Shown piece after piece: positions 34,328-43,409 of a stretch of 64,000 nt of DNA; position 1 is the first letter of the stretch, and the number at the start of each line of letters is the position of its first letter. This DNA comes from JAKAVN01 sp963734845 (GTDB taxonomy: Bacteria; Desulfobacterota; Binatia; Binatales; Binataceae). A program made the translations under genes and the position numbers. The notes under the pieces were generated by a model, which was not told the origin of the DNA, did no database searches, and was given only the letters and a program-made list of their open reading frames with translations. The stretch spans positions 116,016 through 180,015 of the forward strand of contig CAVTIS010000016.1 in NCBI GenBank assembly GCA_963734845.1, read 5' to 3'.

Positions 34328-35566
34328 CTATTCCAACGCGCCGGCCGCGCGCAGCCGCGCGACCTCGTCCGCGCTATAGCCTAGCACTTGTGTAAGGACC
34401 TCGTCGGTATGCTGACCGATAAGCGGCGCCGGCGCGCGCACCCCGCCACCGGTGCGGCTCATCTGCCACGGGATTCCGCAATGCTGCTGCGCACCGACTT
34501 CTGGATGGTCGAGGTAAACCCAATAGCCGCGTTCTTTGAGATGCGGATCTTCCGAGACGAACTTGTTGGGCGCGCATATCGCGGCGGCGACGCCGGCCGC
34601 CTGGAGGACTTGTTCCGCCTCGGCGGCGCTGCGCTGCGCGGTCCACGCGGCGATCGCAGCCTCGAGTTCGTCTTCGTTTTGTTTGCGCGCGGCGGCGGTG
34701 GCGAAGCGCGGATCGCGCGCGAGCTCGGGCCTGCCGATCGCGCCCGCCAGGCGGCCGAATTCCGCGTCGTCGGCCGCCACTATCGACACCCACATATCGA
34801 TCATGACGCCGGTATTCTCGAATCGATCTTTGGACGGAAAGACGCCGTGGGGAGCGATCATCGGATCGCGATTTCCATCACGCTCGGGCTCGCGACCGTT
34901 CATCGTGTAGTCCATGATGCCCTCGGGCAGCAGCCCCATCGCGCACTCCCACTGGCTCATGTCGAGGTATTGGCCTTCGCCGGTTTTCTGCCGATGGTAG
35001 AGCGCGGCCAGCAGCGCGAATGCGCCGTGCACACCGGCGTTCGGATCGGCGTAGCTGAAACCGGCATGCATCGGCGGCCATCCTTTGTAACCGGTGAGCG
35101 ACGAGAGCCCCGAGAGCGGCACCTGCGCCGGTCCGTAAGCGACGTATTCGTGATACGGCCCGGTGTCGCCATAGCCGGAGAGCGAGATCATGATGAGGTC
35201 GGGTTTGATCTTGCGCAGCGCCGCGTAGCCGAGCCCCATCTTGTCCATCACGCCGGCGGCGAAATTGTTGGTAACGACGTCGCTCGCCTCGACCAGCCGA
35301 TGTGCAATTTCGAGCGCGCCGGGCTTCGCGTAGTTCAACGTCACCGAGCGCTTGCCCTGGTTGTACTGGTTGAAGTAACCGGAGCGATTGATGCCGGGTT
35401 TGCCCTCCGGCCACGGCGGCAGCAAGCGCGTGACGCACGGCCGCGTGCGGGTCTCGATGCGGATTACGTCAGCGCCGAGATGGGCGAGCTGAAGAGTGCA
35501 GTACGGCCCCGCCCATACCCAGGTGAAGTCGGCGATTCTTACGCCTTCAAGTGGAAGCTTCGCCAT
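34328..35566 (-). CDS. Class III CoA-transferase (CaiB/BaiF), catalytic Asp present
   Basis: 412 residues from ATG 35566. The family pattern is clear: VRIADFTWVWAGPYCTLQLAHLGADVIRIE at the N-terminus, NYAKPGALEIAHRLVEASDVV, and the active-site segment HAGFSYADPNAG with the presumed nucleophile Asp174. It moves CoA between acyl thioesters and free acids. It lies 16 bp downstream of a second CaiB-family gene on the same strand, and both are probably translated together. Substrate unknown; similar pairs activate succinate- or mesaconate-linked substrates. Confidence 0.92.
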   Translation of the reverse strand: MAKLPLEGVRIADFTWVWAGPYCTLQLAHLGADVIRIETRTRPCVTRLLPPWPEGKPGINRSGYFNQYNQGKRSVTLNYAKPGALEIAHRLVEASDVVTNNFAAGVMDKMGLGYAALRKIKPDLIMISLSGYGDTGPYHEYVAYGPAQVPLSGLSSLTGYKGWPPMHAGFSYADPNAGVHGAFALLAALYHRQKTGEGQYLDMSQWECAMGLLPEGIMDYTMNGREPERDGNRDPMIAPHGVFPSKDRFENTGVMIDMWVSIVAADDAEFGRLAGAIGRPELARDPRFATAAARKQNEDELEAAIAAWTAQRSAAEAEQVLQAAGVAAAICAPNKFVSEDPHLKERGYWVYLDHPEVGAQQHCGIPWQMSRTGGGVRAPAPLIGQHTDEVLTQVLGYSADEVARLRAAGALE

Positions 35567-35582
35567 CGTCAATAATTCCCGC

Positions 35583-36791
35583 TCAAATCACTCCCGCGCG
35601 CCGCAACTCTTCGATCCGCGCAGGCTTCAGACCGAGCCGCGCGCCGAAAATTTCCTCGTTATGCTGTCCCAGCGTCGGCGCCGGATGGCGAATCTCCCAC
35701 GGCGTGCGATGGTACTTCAGCGGCGCGCCGGGATACTTGTGCGTGCCTGCCACGGGATGCGCTATCTCGACGAAGAAACCGCGTTTTTTCAGATGATCGG
35801 AACTGAGCAGGTCGCCCATGGTCGAGACCGGCGCGAAGGGGATACGCCGCGCTTGCGCCTTCTTGTAGAGATCGAGCGCGTCCTGCTGCTTCAGCCAGTC
35901 CTCCAGAAAAACCTTGAGCGCGTCCCAATTGACGCCGCGCTTTAATCGGTCGGCGAAAATTTCCTCCGCCGCCCATTCCGGATTACCCATCATCTCGACG
36001 AAATTTCGCCACTGATGCTCTTCGACGCAACAGACGAAAATATAGCCGTCGCGGCATTCCATCACCTCGAGCGGCTGAATCGGCTTCTGCCCCAGCCGCG
36101 AGGCGACCATGTTCATGTACGGCCAGAACTCGAAGAAGAGCTCCATCTGCGCCGCCAGCGATTCGTAAATCGAGACGTCGACATGCTGCCCCTCGCCGTC
36201 GCGCACTTGCGCAAACACCGCGCCCATCGTCGCCACCGCCGCATGCACTCCGCCCTGAAAGCCGGATTGCTGGCCGAAGGCCTTGAGCGGCGGCATCTCG
36301 GGATGCTCGTGGCCGCCGCCGTTGATGTAGCAAATGCCGCTTGCGCTCCAGAGCGTCAAATCCTCGGCGCGCCACTCGCGCCTGGGGCCGCTCAGTCCCC
36401 ACGGCGAAATCGAAGTCATCACCAGGCGCGGATTGCGAGCGCGCAAGCGCTCGAAGCCGAGCCCGATCCGGTCCATGTCGGAAGGTGCGACGTTGTGAAT
36501 CAAAACGTCGGCGTCCGCGGCGAGCCGTTCGAGCAACTCGAAGCCTTCGGGACGCGAGACGTCAAGCGTCACGCCGAGCTTGTTGGTGTTGAGATAAAGG
36601 AAGAGACCGCTTTTTTCGAGATGCGCCGTGCCGCCGGGAAACGGCCCGCGCCCACGTGCGCGATCGCCGACGCCCGGCCGCTCGATCTTGATAATCTCGG
36701 CGCCCATGTCGGCCATCAGCTTGGCCGCATAGGGAGCCGAAACCATCTCGCCCAGCTCAACGATTTTAAGTCCTGAAAGCGCGCCAGCCAT
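35583..36791 (-). CDS. Class III CoA-transferase (CaiB/BaiF) lacking the catalytic Asp
   Basis: 402 residues of the same family (LKIVELGEMVSAPYAAKLMADMGAEIIKIE, DVSRPEGFELLERLAADADVLIHN, GEGQHVDVSIYE). At the place of the nucleophile Asp the sequence reads AFGQQSGFQGG, with Gly177 in the Asp position, whereas the downstream partner keeps Asp. This suggests a non-catalytic partner subunit of a heteromeric transferase, as known for SmtAB and BbsEF type enzymes. The sequence is otherwise intact, so it is not simply decaying. Confidence 0.9.
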   Translation of the reverse strand: MAGALSGLKIVELGEMVSAPYAAKLMADMGAEIIKIERPGVGDRARGRGPFPGGTAHLEKSGLFLYLNTNKLGVTLDVSRPEGFELLERLAADADVLIHNVAPSDMDRIGLGFERLRARNPRLVMTSISPWGLSGPRREWRAEDLTLWSASGICYINGGGHEHPEMPPLKAFGQQSGFQGGVHAAVATMGAVFAQVRDGEGQHVDVSIYESLAAQMELFFEFWPYMNMVASRLGQKPIQPLEVMECRDGYIFVCCVEEHQWRNFVEMMGNPEWAAEEIFADRLKRGVNWDALKVFLEDWLKQQDALDLYKKAQARRIPFAPVSTMGDLLSSDHLKKRGFFVEIAHPVAGTHKYPGAPLKYHRTPWEIRHPAPTLGQHNEEIFGARLGLKPARIEELRRAGVI

Positions 36792-36808
36792 TCAGACCCA
36801 CCGCCCCG

Positions 36809-37081
36809 CTATTCGGGCAACACCTTGCGAAACGGCTTGACCTCGACCCGCTCGAACACGCCGTCACGAGCGTAGGGATCGTTGCGCGCGAACTCGAGCG
36901 CTGCCGCTTCGCTTTCCATGTCGACGATGATCAGGCTGCCGCTGCCGTCGGTGAACGGGCCGCCGATAAGCATCTTGCCGCTTTGGGCGACCGGTCCGAC
37001 GTACGCAAGGTGCCGCGGGCGAACCGTGGGCCGAAGCGTCGCGCCGTTGGGTCCGTCGTGGCCGATGATCACAAACAACAT
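36809..37081 (-). CDS. YciI-family protein
   Basis: 90 residues from ATG 37081 with GGAGGAG 6 nt upstream; upstream extension is rejected for that reason. It shows the YciI dimeric alpha/beta-barrel features: MLFVIIGHDGPNG, RPRHLAYVGP with the conserved His-containing helix, GGPFTDGSGSLIIVDMES and the ARNDPYARDGVFERVEVKPF end. Members are small enzymes or enzyme-like proteins of unclear chemistry. It lies 17 bp before the CoA-transferase pair on the same strand, suggesting one operon. Confidence 0.88.
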   Translation of the reverse strand: MLFVIIGHDGPNGATLRPTVRPRHLAYVGPVAQSGKMLIGGPFTDGSGSLIIVDMESEAAALEFARNDPYARDGVFERVEVKPFRKVLPE

Positions 37082-37160
37082 GCGCGCTCCTCCTGCTCCG
37101 GGCGAAGTTAGCACGCGCAGCGCAGGCCGCCCAAGCGCCCGGCAACAGTTCGGGTGAGCG

Positions 37161-37946
37161 TCACTTGGGCGAAATCGCGCCGTAGCCCGTATAGTAGATC
37201 ATGAAGTACAGGGCGCCCAGCGCGAACAGCGCCACGGTTGCCGCAAGGTCGCTCGACTCGACCGGATAGTCGATGAAACTCGTCGGTTGGCGGTTCATCC
37301 CGAAGCCGCGCGCCTCCAACGCCATCGCCATCGAATTAGCCTTGCGTAGAGCGCCCATGAAGACCGGGATCAACACCGGCACGTATCGTTTGACCCGCTC
37401 CAGCGGGCCGCCGCGATTGAAATCGTAGCCGCGCAGGTTCTGCGCCTGCACCACAGTCAGCGCGGAATCGATGAAGAGCGGCACGAGGCGAAACGAAAGT
37501 GTGATCGCAAAACCGACGCGGTAGGGCACGCCCAGGCGCGCAAGCCCGGCGGTAAATTCCTCGACCTTGGTGGTCGAGAGAAACAGCACCGAGGTCGCGA
37601 GCAACTCGGCCAGCTTCAGACCGCGCCCCAGCCCGAAAACGAGCGACGCGCGGCTCAGATGGATGAGCGGGAGATTTATCAGCGCCGGCCCCTGGCGATA
37701 GAAGACCATCCAAGCAAGCGTGGTTGTCAGGATCACGAGAATGAAGAGCCATCGCAGGCGATAGAAGTTCGGCCACGCGCCGGTGAATTCCGCCAGCGCC
37801 AGCATCACCAGCCCAAGCGGCAGCAGGGCCAGCGGATGGTCCACCCAGTAGACCGACCAGAACATCACGAAGAGCGCAAAAACCTTGACCGTCGGATGGA
37901 GCCGATGGATGAAAGTGGCGCGCTCGATATAGAGAAAAATCGGCAT
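37161..37946 (-). CDS. ECF transporter T component (EcfT/CbiQ-like)
   Basis: 261 residues from ATG 37946, which shares its A with the TGA of the ATPase gene (TGATG), so translation is coupled. It has several membrane helices and the two coupling-helix signatures: AQNLRGYD (~175) and ALEARGFG (~212), the A-R-G motifs that contact the ATPases. EcfT transmits ATP hydrolysis to the substrate-binding S component. Here it ends a three-gene S-AA'-T operon. Confidence 0.92.
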   Translation of the reverse strand: MPIFLYIERATFIHRLHPTVKVFALFVMFWSVYWVDHPLALLPLGLVMLALAEFTGAWPNFYRLRWLFILVILTTTLAWMVFYRQGPALINLPLIHLSRASLVFGLGRGLKLAELLATSVLFLSTTKVEEFTAGLARLGVPYRVGFAITLSFRLVPLFIDSALTVVQAQNLRGYDFNRGGPLERVKRYVPVLIPVFMGALRKANSMAMALEARGFGMNRQPTSFIDYPVESSDLAATVALFALGALYFMIYYTGYGAISPK

Positions 37947-39712
37947 CAGCGCTTCGCTCGAAGCCACGCCGCGAGTTCGTCGGGCCCGAGCGCGACCGTG
38001 CCGAAGCGGCGCGAAAGTTCGGTCGCCTCGGGTGCGCGAAAGGACGAGGACGCTAGCAATTCGTCGCGCGTGAAAAATTCGCGCACGCCGCCGTCATAAA
38101 GCTTGCGCCCGCGGCGAATCAGCACCACGCGGCGCGCGTACTCGGCGACCAGCCAGGGCGTATGCGTGATCATCACGATCGCGATTCCTTCGCGGTTGAG
38201 CTCGGTCACCAGCGCCATCATGCGGCGCTGCTCGCGGTAATCCAGTCCGGTGGTCGGCTCGTCGAGGATCAACAGGCGCGGTCGCAGCGCCAGCACACTC
38301 GCGACCGCCAGCCGCTGGCGCTCGCCCTTGCTGAGCAAAAATGGATCGAGCGGGCGCGCATCCTGAAGTCCGACCGCGCGCAGCACCTCGTCGCAGCGCC
38401 GCTGAATCTCATCCGGCGCGAGGTTGAAGTTGCGCGGCCCGAAGGCGACCTCGTCTTCAACCGTCGCGGCGAAAATCTGATGGTCGGGGTTTTGGAAAAC
38501 GTAGCCGACTTCCGCGGCAGTCTCGGCCGGACGCATCGCGGTGCGGTCGCGCCCGTTTAGCATCACCGCGCCGGTAGTGGGATGCAGGAGGCCCACCAGA
38601 TGCTTGGCGAGTGTGGTCTTGCCCGAGCCGTTCTGGCCGATGATCGCGACGAACTCGCCGGGCGCGATCCGCAGATCGATCGAATCGAGCACCGGTGGTC
38701 CGTCCGGGTAGTTGAAGCTGAGCGCCCGGACCTCGACCAGCGGATTTGCGCCGTTCGCGGGCGCTGCGTCCCTGGACGACTCATCCGTTGACGCGCTGGA
38801 CGGACGAGCAGCGACGAGATTCGGCAGGGCGCGCCGAATCAGCGCCTCGGCTTCATCGACGCTCGCGCCGTGGGCCGCGATTCCTGATTTAGCGAGCACG
38901 CGGTTCAGGTCGGGCGGATGAACGCCGCACTGCTCGAGCAGTTCGAGCCGGGTCATCAGATCGTGCGGCGCGCCTTCGGCGATTATCTCCCCCTCGCGCA
39001 GCAGCACCAGGCGGTCGGCGCCGCGCAGCACCTCGGCCTCATGCTCGATCACGATCAGGCTGAATCCTTGCTCGCGCAGGCTGCGAATCAGTGCGAAGAT
39101 CTCGGCCTTGCCCTCGGGATCGAGGTCGGTGGTCGGCTCGTCGAGCACGATCACCGACGGGCTGAGCGCGAGCACCGAGGCGATCGCGAGCCGCTGCTTT
39201 TCACCGCCGGAGAGCGAGGTCGGGTCGCGATGCTCGAAGCCGGCAAGGCCGACCGCCTCAAGCGCGGGACCGATACGGCGCACCATCTCCTCGCGCTCCA
39301 TCCCGATCTGCTCCATCGCGAACGCGACCTCGTGCGCCACGTTGGTGGAAAAAAGCTGCGCCTCGAAATCCTGAAAGACCATCCCGACTCGCGGCGCGAC
39401 TTCGCATACGCGCGCGCCGTCGAGCGAGTGGCCGCCGATTCGCACCACCCCTGTGAATGCGCCGCCCTCGAACTCGGGCACGATCCGGTTGAGGCATTTC
39501 GCGAGCGTAGATTTGCCCGCGCCGGACGCGCCCATCACGCCGACCATCTCGCCCGCCGCGGCCGTGAAGTTGATGCGGCCGAGCGCGGGGCGTTCGCCAT
39601 CGGTGTAGGTGAAGCTTACTGCTTCGAGCGCAACATCGTGCCCCACGGCGGCGACATTGTTGTCCGGTGGTGCCGCACCAACCGCTCCAGGAGCCAGATT
39701 GCGGTCCTTCAC
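37946..39712 (-). CDS. ECF transporter fused ATPase (EcfA-EcfA')
   Basis: 588 residues carrying two ABC ATPase domains. Domain 1: Walker A GASGAGKST (61-69), signature LSGGEKQRLAIAS, Walker B VIVLDEPTTDLD. Domain 2: Walker A GQNGSGKTT (~360), signature LSKGERQRLAVAS, Walker B LLILDEPTTGLD. Both halves look catalytically complete. Separate EcfA1/A2 proteins are fused here with a ~30-residue linker. The start overlaps the S-component stop by four bases (ATGA). It drives vitamin or metal import. Confidence 0.93.
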   Translation of the reverse strand: MKDRNLAPGAVGAAPPDNNVAAVGHDVALEAVSFTYTDGERPALGRINFTAAAGEMVGVMGASGAGKSTLAKCLNRIVPEFEGGAFTGVVRIGGHSLDGARVCEVAPRVGMVFQDFEAQLFSTNVAHEVAFAMEQIGMEREEMVRRIGPALEAVGLAGFEHRDPTSLSGGEKQRLAIASVLALSPSVIVLDEPTTDLDPEGKAEIFALIRSLREQGFSLIVIEHEAEVLRGADRLVLLREGEIIAEGAPHDLMTRLELLEQCGVHPPDLNRVLAKSGIAAHGASVDEAEALIRRALPNLVAARPSSASTDESSRDAAPANGANPLVEVRALSFNYPDGPPVLDSIDLRIAPGEFVAIIGQNGSGKTTLAKHLVGLLHPTTGAVMLNGRDRTAMRPAETAAEVGYVFQNPDHQIFAATVEDEVAFGPRNFNLAPDEIQRRCDEVLRAVGLQDARPLDPFLLSKGERQRLAVASVLALRPRLLILDEPTTGLDYREQRRMMALVTELNREGIAIVMITHTPWLVAEYARRVVLIRRGRKLYDGGVREFFTRDELLASSSFRAPEATELSRRFGTVALGPDELAAWLRAKR

Positions 39713-40494
39713 ATCAGCCCCACGCCCACGACGGCCAGCAGGATGAACGGGCTCACGACGATCGCGATCGCCTTGTCATATGGTGCCTGGGCCATCGCGG
39801 CGGAGAGAAACGGCGGCGCCCAATAGCCAGTGGAGACAAGATTGCCCATCAGCCATGCGCCCACCTCGCCTGTGACCAGTATCGTTAGACCGGCGGCGCG
39901 CACGCCCCATCGGCGCTCCTTGAACTCGGGCATCACGTCGGTATACAGCATCCGCCCGCGCGCCACGCGCGGGTAGACCGCGATCAAGATGAGCGGCGAG
40001 AGCACCAGGGCGGAGGCCATGTTGTTGAACACGATCACGTTGCCCAGGATGCTGAAGGGTCGCAGGCCAAGCAGATTGTCGCCCCATCCGACGATGTCGG
40101 CGCAGAGCACGCTGGCCGCGAGGCATGAGGCCACGTATTTGGCGATCGCGCCGGGCGAGCGTGTAATCGGGCTTTGGTGCCGAGCGATAACGTTCCACGT
40201 CTTATAGGGGATATAGCCATACAAGAGATTGGCGAAGAAGCCGAAGATGTCGCCGGGACCGACGCCGCCGAAGAAGTCGCCGATCATATTGCCGATCGCC
40301 GACCCCCACGCCGCTGCCGGCCCGAACAGAAAGGAGCAGACGATCGGAATCGCATTGGCCGGGCGAAGTTCGGTGACGCCCGGGATGAGCGGCACCACCT
40401 TGAACGGCACTAGGACAGCGGCGTAAAGGGCGGCCGAGATCGCGCACAGCACCACCATCCGGGTGTTGCGCCACATCGCGCCCAGCTCTCTCAT
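39709..40494 (-). CDS. ECF transporter S (substrate-binding) component
   Basis: A 261-residue hydrophobic protein with about six or seven membrane segments. Its segment ELRPANAIPIVCSFLFGPAAAWGS followed by GNMIGDFFGG resembles QueT/DUF-type S components with an N-terminal AxxxA-like helix. It is the first gene of the operon, overlapping the fused ATPase. Substrate (a vitamin, queuosine precursor or similar) cannot be read. No recognisable riboswitch was seen in the 170 bp upstream. Confidence 0.85.
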   Translation of the reverse strand: MRELGAMWRNTRMVVLCAISAALYAAVLVPFKVVPLIPGVTELRPANAIPIVCSFLFGPAAAWGSAIGNMIGDFFGGVGPGDIFGFFANLLYGYIPYKTWNVIARHQSPITRSPGAIAKYVASCLAASVLCADIVGWGDNLLGLRPFSILGNVIVFNNMASALVLSPLILIAVYPRVARGRMLYTDVMPEFKERRWGVRAAGLTILVTGEVGAWLMGNLVSTGYWAPPFLSAAMAQAPYDKAIAIVVSPFILLAVVGVGLM

Positions 40495-40666
40495 CGCGCG
40501 TCCTTTACGCTCGGCTTCATCTCGACGCCCAGCAGTATCCTGCCGCCGATCCGCTAATCAAGCGGGGTTGGCGCAGATCGGTTTGCGCAAGCCCTACGGC
40601 GCTCTTGCCGTAGCCTCGCGCGGCACGGAAAATCGAGGCATACGCCGCCGGGTGGAGTTGGCCTCG

Positions 40667-41041
40667 ATGCCGATCTACGAATATCAGTGCGAGAAGTGCC
40701 GCAAACGCACCAGCGTGCTCACGATGCGCGTCAGCGAGCGGGTTGAGGCGATATGCAAACATTGCGGAAGCGCGCGGATGCGCCGCCTGATGTCGCGCTT
40801 CGCGACGCCGCGCAGCGAAGAATCGCGGATGGACGCGCTGTCCAACCCTGCCGGTTTCTCCGACGTGGACGAGAACGATCCCAAGAGCATCGCGCGCGCG
40901 CTCAGGAAGATGGGCAAGGAGATGGGCGACGAGATGGGCGGCCCTGAGTTCGACGAAGCGGTGGACCAACTTGAGAGCGGCGGCGGCCTGGACGACGATG
41001 GCGGCGACGACGGCGGCAGCGGGGGCGGAGACGATCTTTAA
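40667..41041 (+). CDS. FmdB-family zinc-ribbon regulatory protein
   Basis: 124 residues from ATG 40667 (GGAG 9 nt upstream). The N-terminus MPIYEYQCEKC is diagnostic; Cys8, Cys11, Cys30 and Cys33 form the zinc ribbon, followed by a SARMRRLMSRFATPR basic stretch. The C-terminal half is acidic, ending in a Gly/Asp-rich tail (GGGLDDDGGDDGGS). FmdB was described as a regulator in methylotrophs, but for most members the function is unproved. It lies divergent to the ECF operon and 28 bp before the KARI-like gene. Confidence 0.88.
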   Translation: MPIYEYQCEKCRKRTSVLTMRVSERVEAICKHCGSARMRRLMSRFATPRSEESRMDALSNPAGFSDVDENDPKSIARALRKMGKEMGDEMGGPEFDEAVDQLESGGGLDDDGGDDGGSGGGDDL

Positions 41042-41068
41042 CGGCTGCGCCTCGCAGAGGGCATATCA

Positions 41069-42064
41069 ATGGCAAAATTCTTCGCGGCGGCCGACGCCAA
41101 TCCCGCGCTACTCAACGGAAAGACGATCGCGGTTGTCGGCTACGGCAACCAGGGACGATCCCAGGCGATCAATCTGCGCCGCTCAGGCCATCAGGTGATC
41201 GTCGGCAACCAGGAAGACGAAAGCTGGCAACAGGCGCGCGCGGACGGTTTCGAGACGTTCGCGATGGACGCGGCGGCGGCGCGAGCCGACGTCGTGATGC
41301 TGCTGTTGCCCGACGAGATAGCGCCGGCAACTTACCGCGAGCTCATCGCGCCGCATCTGGCGCGCGGCGGTAAAACACTGGTCTTTGCCAGCGGCTACAA
41401 CATTACCTACAAGTTCATCGCGCCGCAGCGCGAAACCGACGTGGTGCTGGTCGCACCGCGCATGATCGGACAAGGCGTGCTCGACCTGCCGGCGCGCGGT
41501 GAGGGTTTCCCGGTGCTCGTAGGCGTCAGCCAGGACGCCAGCGGCCACGCGCTCGCGACCGCGCTGGCGATAACGCACGGCATCGGCGCCTTTTTGCCTC
41601 ACGGCGCAGTGGTCGAGTCGAGCTTCGAGGAAGAGACGCTGGTGGACCTGTTCTCCGAGCATACCTGGGCGGGCGCGATGCTTTTTCTGCTCGATCGCGC
41701 ATTCAAGTTGCTGGTCGAAGCGGGCGTGAGCAAGGAGGTCGCACTGCTCGAGCTATACGCGTCGGGAGAGCTGGGCGAGATCGGCCGCGCGATGGCGACG
41801 CTCGGCGTATGGAAACAGCTCAAGCTGCATTCGCATACCAGCCAATTCGGACAGCTCACGCATGGCGCGGAATTCATCGGAGCCGATTCGGAGGCGCTGA
41901 TGCGCAAGGCGATCGACGAGATTCGCGACGGCACCTTCGCGCGGCGCTGGGCCGCCGAACAGGCCGCCGGCTCGCCCGTCTTTCAACGTCTGTTGGGCGA
42001 GCGGCTGGCATCGCCGATCGCGACAGCCGAGAACGAGCTTTTCACCCGGCTGGGCCGCCGCTGA
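41069..42064 (+). CDS. Ketol-acid reductoisomerase-like protein (divergent KARI)
   Basis: 331 residues with class I KARI layout. The Rossmann part is clear (IAVVGYGNQGRSQAINLRRS, DVVMLLLPDEI). The active site departs from IlvC: AHGFNIH is ASGYNIT, and APKGPGH is APRMIGQ. The metal helix keeps DLFSEH for DLFGEQ, but E-C-L-H-E becomes ELYASGE. The SxTAEYG end is SHTSQFG. True IlvC converts acetolactate to dihydroxyisovalerate with NADPH and Mg2+. These changes suggest another 2-hydroxy-3-keto acid or a different reaction. No other branched-chain amino acid genes are near. Confidence 0.8.
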   Translation: MAKFFAAADANPALLNGKTIAVVGYGNQGRSQAINLRRSGHQVIVGNQEDESWQQARADGFETFAMDAAAARADVVMLLLPDEIAPATYRELIAPHLARGGKTLVFASGYNITYKFIAPQRETDVVLVAPRMIGQGVLDLPARGEGFPVLVGVSQDASGHALATALAITHGIGAFLPHGAVVESSFEEETLVDLFSEHTWAGAMLFLLDRAFKLLVEAGVSKEVALLELYASGELGEIGRAMATLGVWKQLKLHSHTSQFGQLTHGAEFIGADSEALMRKAIDEIRDGTFARRWAAEQAAGSPVFQRLLGERLASPIATAENELFTRLGRR

Positions 42065-42092
42065 CGCGACGATCCCAGGTTTCGCGACTTCA

Positions 42093-42692
42093 CTACTTCT
42101 TTTTCACGGCCTCGACGTCGATCTCAACGGAGACGGCGTCACCGACCACTGCGCCGCCGGCTTCGATCATCTTGTTCCACGTCAGTCCGAAGTCCTTGCG
42201 TCTGATTGTGGTCGTGGCGGACGCACCGGCGCGCGTGTTGCCCCAAGGATCCTTGATTGGCGGGCCCGGTACCTCGACCGCGAGCGTGACTTCCTTGGTA
42301 ACGCCGTGCAGCGTGAGGTCGCCGACGACGTTAAACTTACCCGGGCCCGCCGCTTCGACCTTCTTCGACTTAAAGGTCATCGTCGGGTATTTCGTTACGT
42401 CGAGAAAGTTTGCGCTCTTGAGATCGGCGTCGCGGTCCGCGGATCGCGTGTCGATCGACGCCGTCTCGATGGTCGCTTCGATCACGGCTGAAGCGGGATC
42501 GTTGCCATTGGCGGTAATCGTGCCCGCGACCTTGTCGAACTGGCCTCTGACGCTCGAAATTGTCATGTGCCGCACGGTGAAGCCGACCGTTGTGTGGCCC
42601 GGATCGATTTGCCAGGTATCCGCCGACGCGGCGAACGGGACAGCGATCACCAGCGCCAATGCGATCAGAATTCGCGACATCCAGTTTTTCAT
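42093..42692 (-). CDS. YceI-family periplasmic lipid-binding protein
   Basis: 199 residues with a classical signal peptide (~1-24, IALALVIAVPFAASA). The mature part is a YceI lipocalin-like barrel (WQIDPGHTTVGFTVRHM, VRGQFDKVAGTI, DLTLHGVTKEVTLAVEV). Family members bind isoprenoid chains such as polyprenyl pyrophosphate or ubiquinone. A 14-bp palindrome lies 54-67 bp upstream of the start. The gene is on the same strand as ispF, which is interesting because IspF makes isoprenoid precursors, but the pairing may be chance. Confidence 0.9.
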   Translation of the reverse strand: MKNWMSRILIALALVIAVPFAASADTWQIDPGHTTVGFTVRHMTISSVRGQFDKVAGTITANGNDPASAVIEATIETASIDTRSADRDADLKSANFLDVTKYPTMTFKSKKVEAAGPGKFNVVGDLTLHGVTKEVTLAVEVPGPPIKDPWGNTRAGASATTTIRRKDFGLTWNKMIEAGGAVVGDAVSVEIDVEAVKKK

Positions 42693-42745
42693 CTGCGCTC
42701 TCCCTGGCCGACGCCGCCAGCGGCGTGCGGTTCTTCCTCGACCCG

Positions 42746-42759
42746 GTTACCCGGGTAAC
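42746..42759. promoter_or_regulatory. Perfect 14-bp palindrome upstream of yceI-like gene
   Basis: GTTACCCGGGTAAC reads the same on both strands and lies 54-67 bp before the YceI start on the minus strand. Its position suits an operator. Confidence 0.45.
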
Positions 42760-42807
42760 ATTTGCGGACTTACCTGTGGCACATATCCCAAGGAGGCAGT
42801 AACAGAC

Positions 42808-43287
42808 CTACCCGGCTTCCAGCAACACCACGGCGGCCGCCGACATCCCCTCGCCGCGCCCCAGCGCGCCGAGGCCCTCCGGACTCGAGGCCTTGACGTT
42901 GAACAGTGCTGGCTCCGTGCCGAGCGCGCCGGCCAGCCGCTCGCGCATTGCGCCGACGTAGGGCGCAAGCCGCGGGCGCTGCGCGAAGATCGTCACGTCG
43001 GCGTTGACCAGGCGCCATCCGCGCCCACTGGCGAGCTTCCACACCTCGGCGAGCAGCACGAGACTGTCGGCGTTCTTGTAGCGCGGATCGCTGTCAGGGA
43101 AATGGCGGCCGAGGTCGCCCTCGCCGAGCGCGCCGAGGATAGCGTTGGCCAGGGCGTGAGCGGCGACGTCAGCGTCGGAGTGCCCGTCGAGCCCCGCGTC
43201 ATGCGGGACGTCTACGCCGCCGAGCTTGAGCGCGCGGCCCGGCCGCATCGGATGAAAATCGAAGCCCTGCCCCACCCTAAACTGCAT
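42808..43287 (-). CDS. ispF: 2-C-methyl-D-erythritol 2,4-cyclodiphosphate synthase
   Basis: 159 residues from ATG 43287; GAGG is 9 nt upstream. It forms the cyclodiphosphate in the non-mevalonate isoprenoid pathway, releasing CMP. Zinc ligands are readable: Asp10 and His12 (GFDFHPM) and His36 (LDGHSDAD). DIGKLF-type segment is DLGRHFPDSDPRYKNADS and the C-terminal ASSPEGLGALGRGEGMSAAA is conserved. Longer frames to 43425 are rejected because the diagnostic N-terminus starts here. IspD is not adjacent. Confidence 0.94.
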   Translation of the reverse strand: MQFRVGQGFDFHPMRPGRALKLGGVDVPHDAGLDGHSDADVAAHALANAILGALGEGDLGRHFPDSDPRYKNADSLVLLAEVWKLASGRGWRLVNADVTIFAQRPRLAPYVGAMRERLAGALGTEPALFNVKASSPEGLGALGRGEGMSAAAVVLLEAG

Positions 43288-43409
43288 CGCGCCCGTCCTC
43301 GTCGGTAACCAGGCGTGCATTGCAAGTTGCGGCGCCGAACGCGTTGACAACACGCCGGACGGCGGCCAAGCTTTTATGCAGTCCATTGCTACGGGCGCCA
43401 GGAGGAGAC

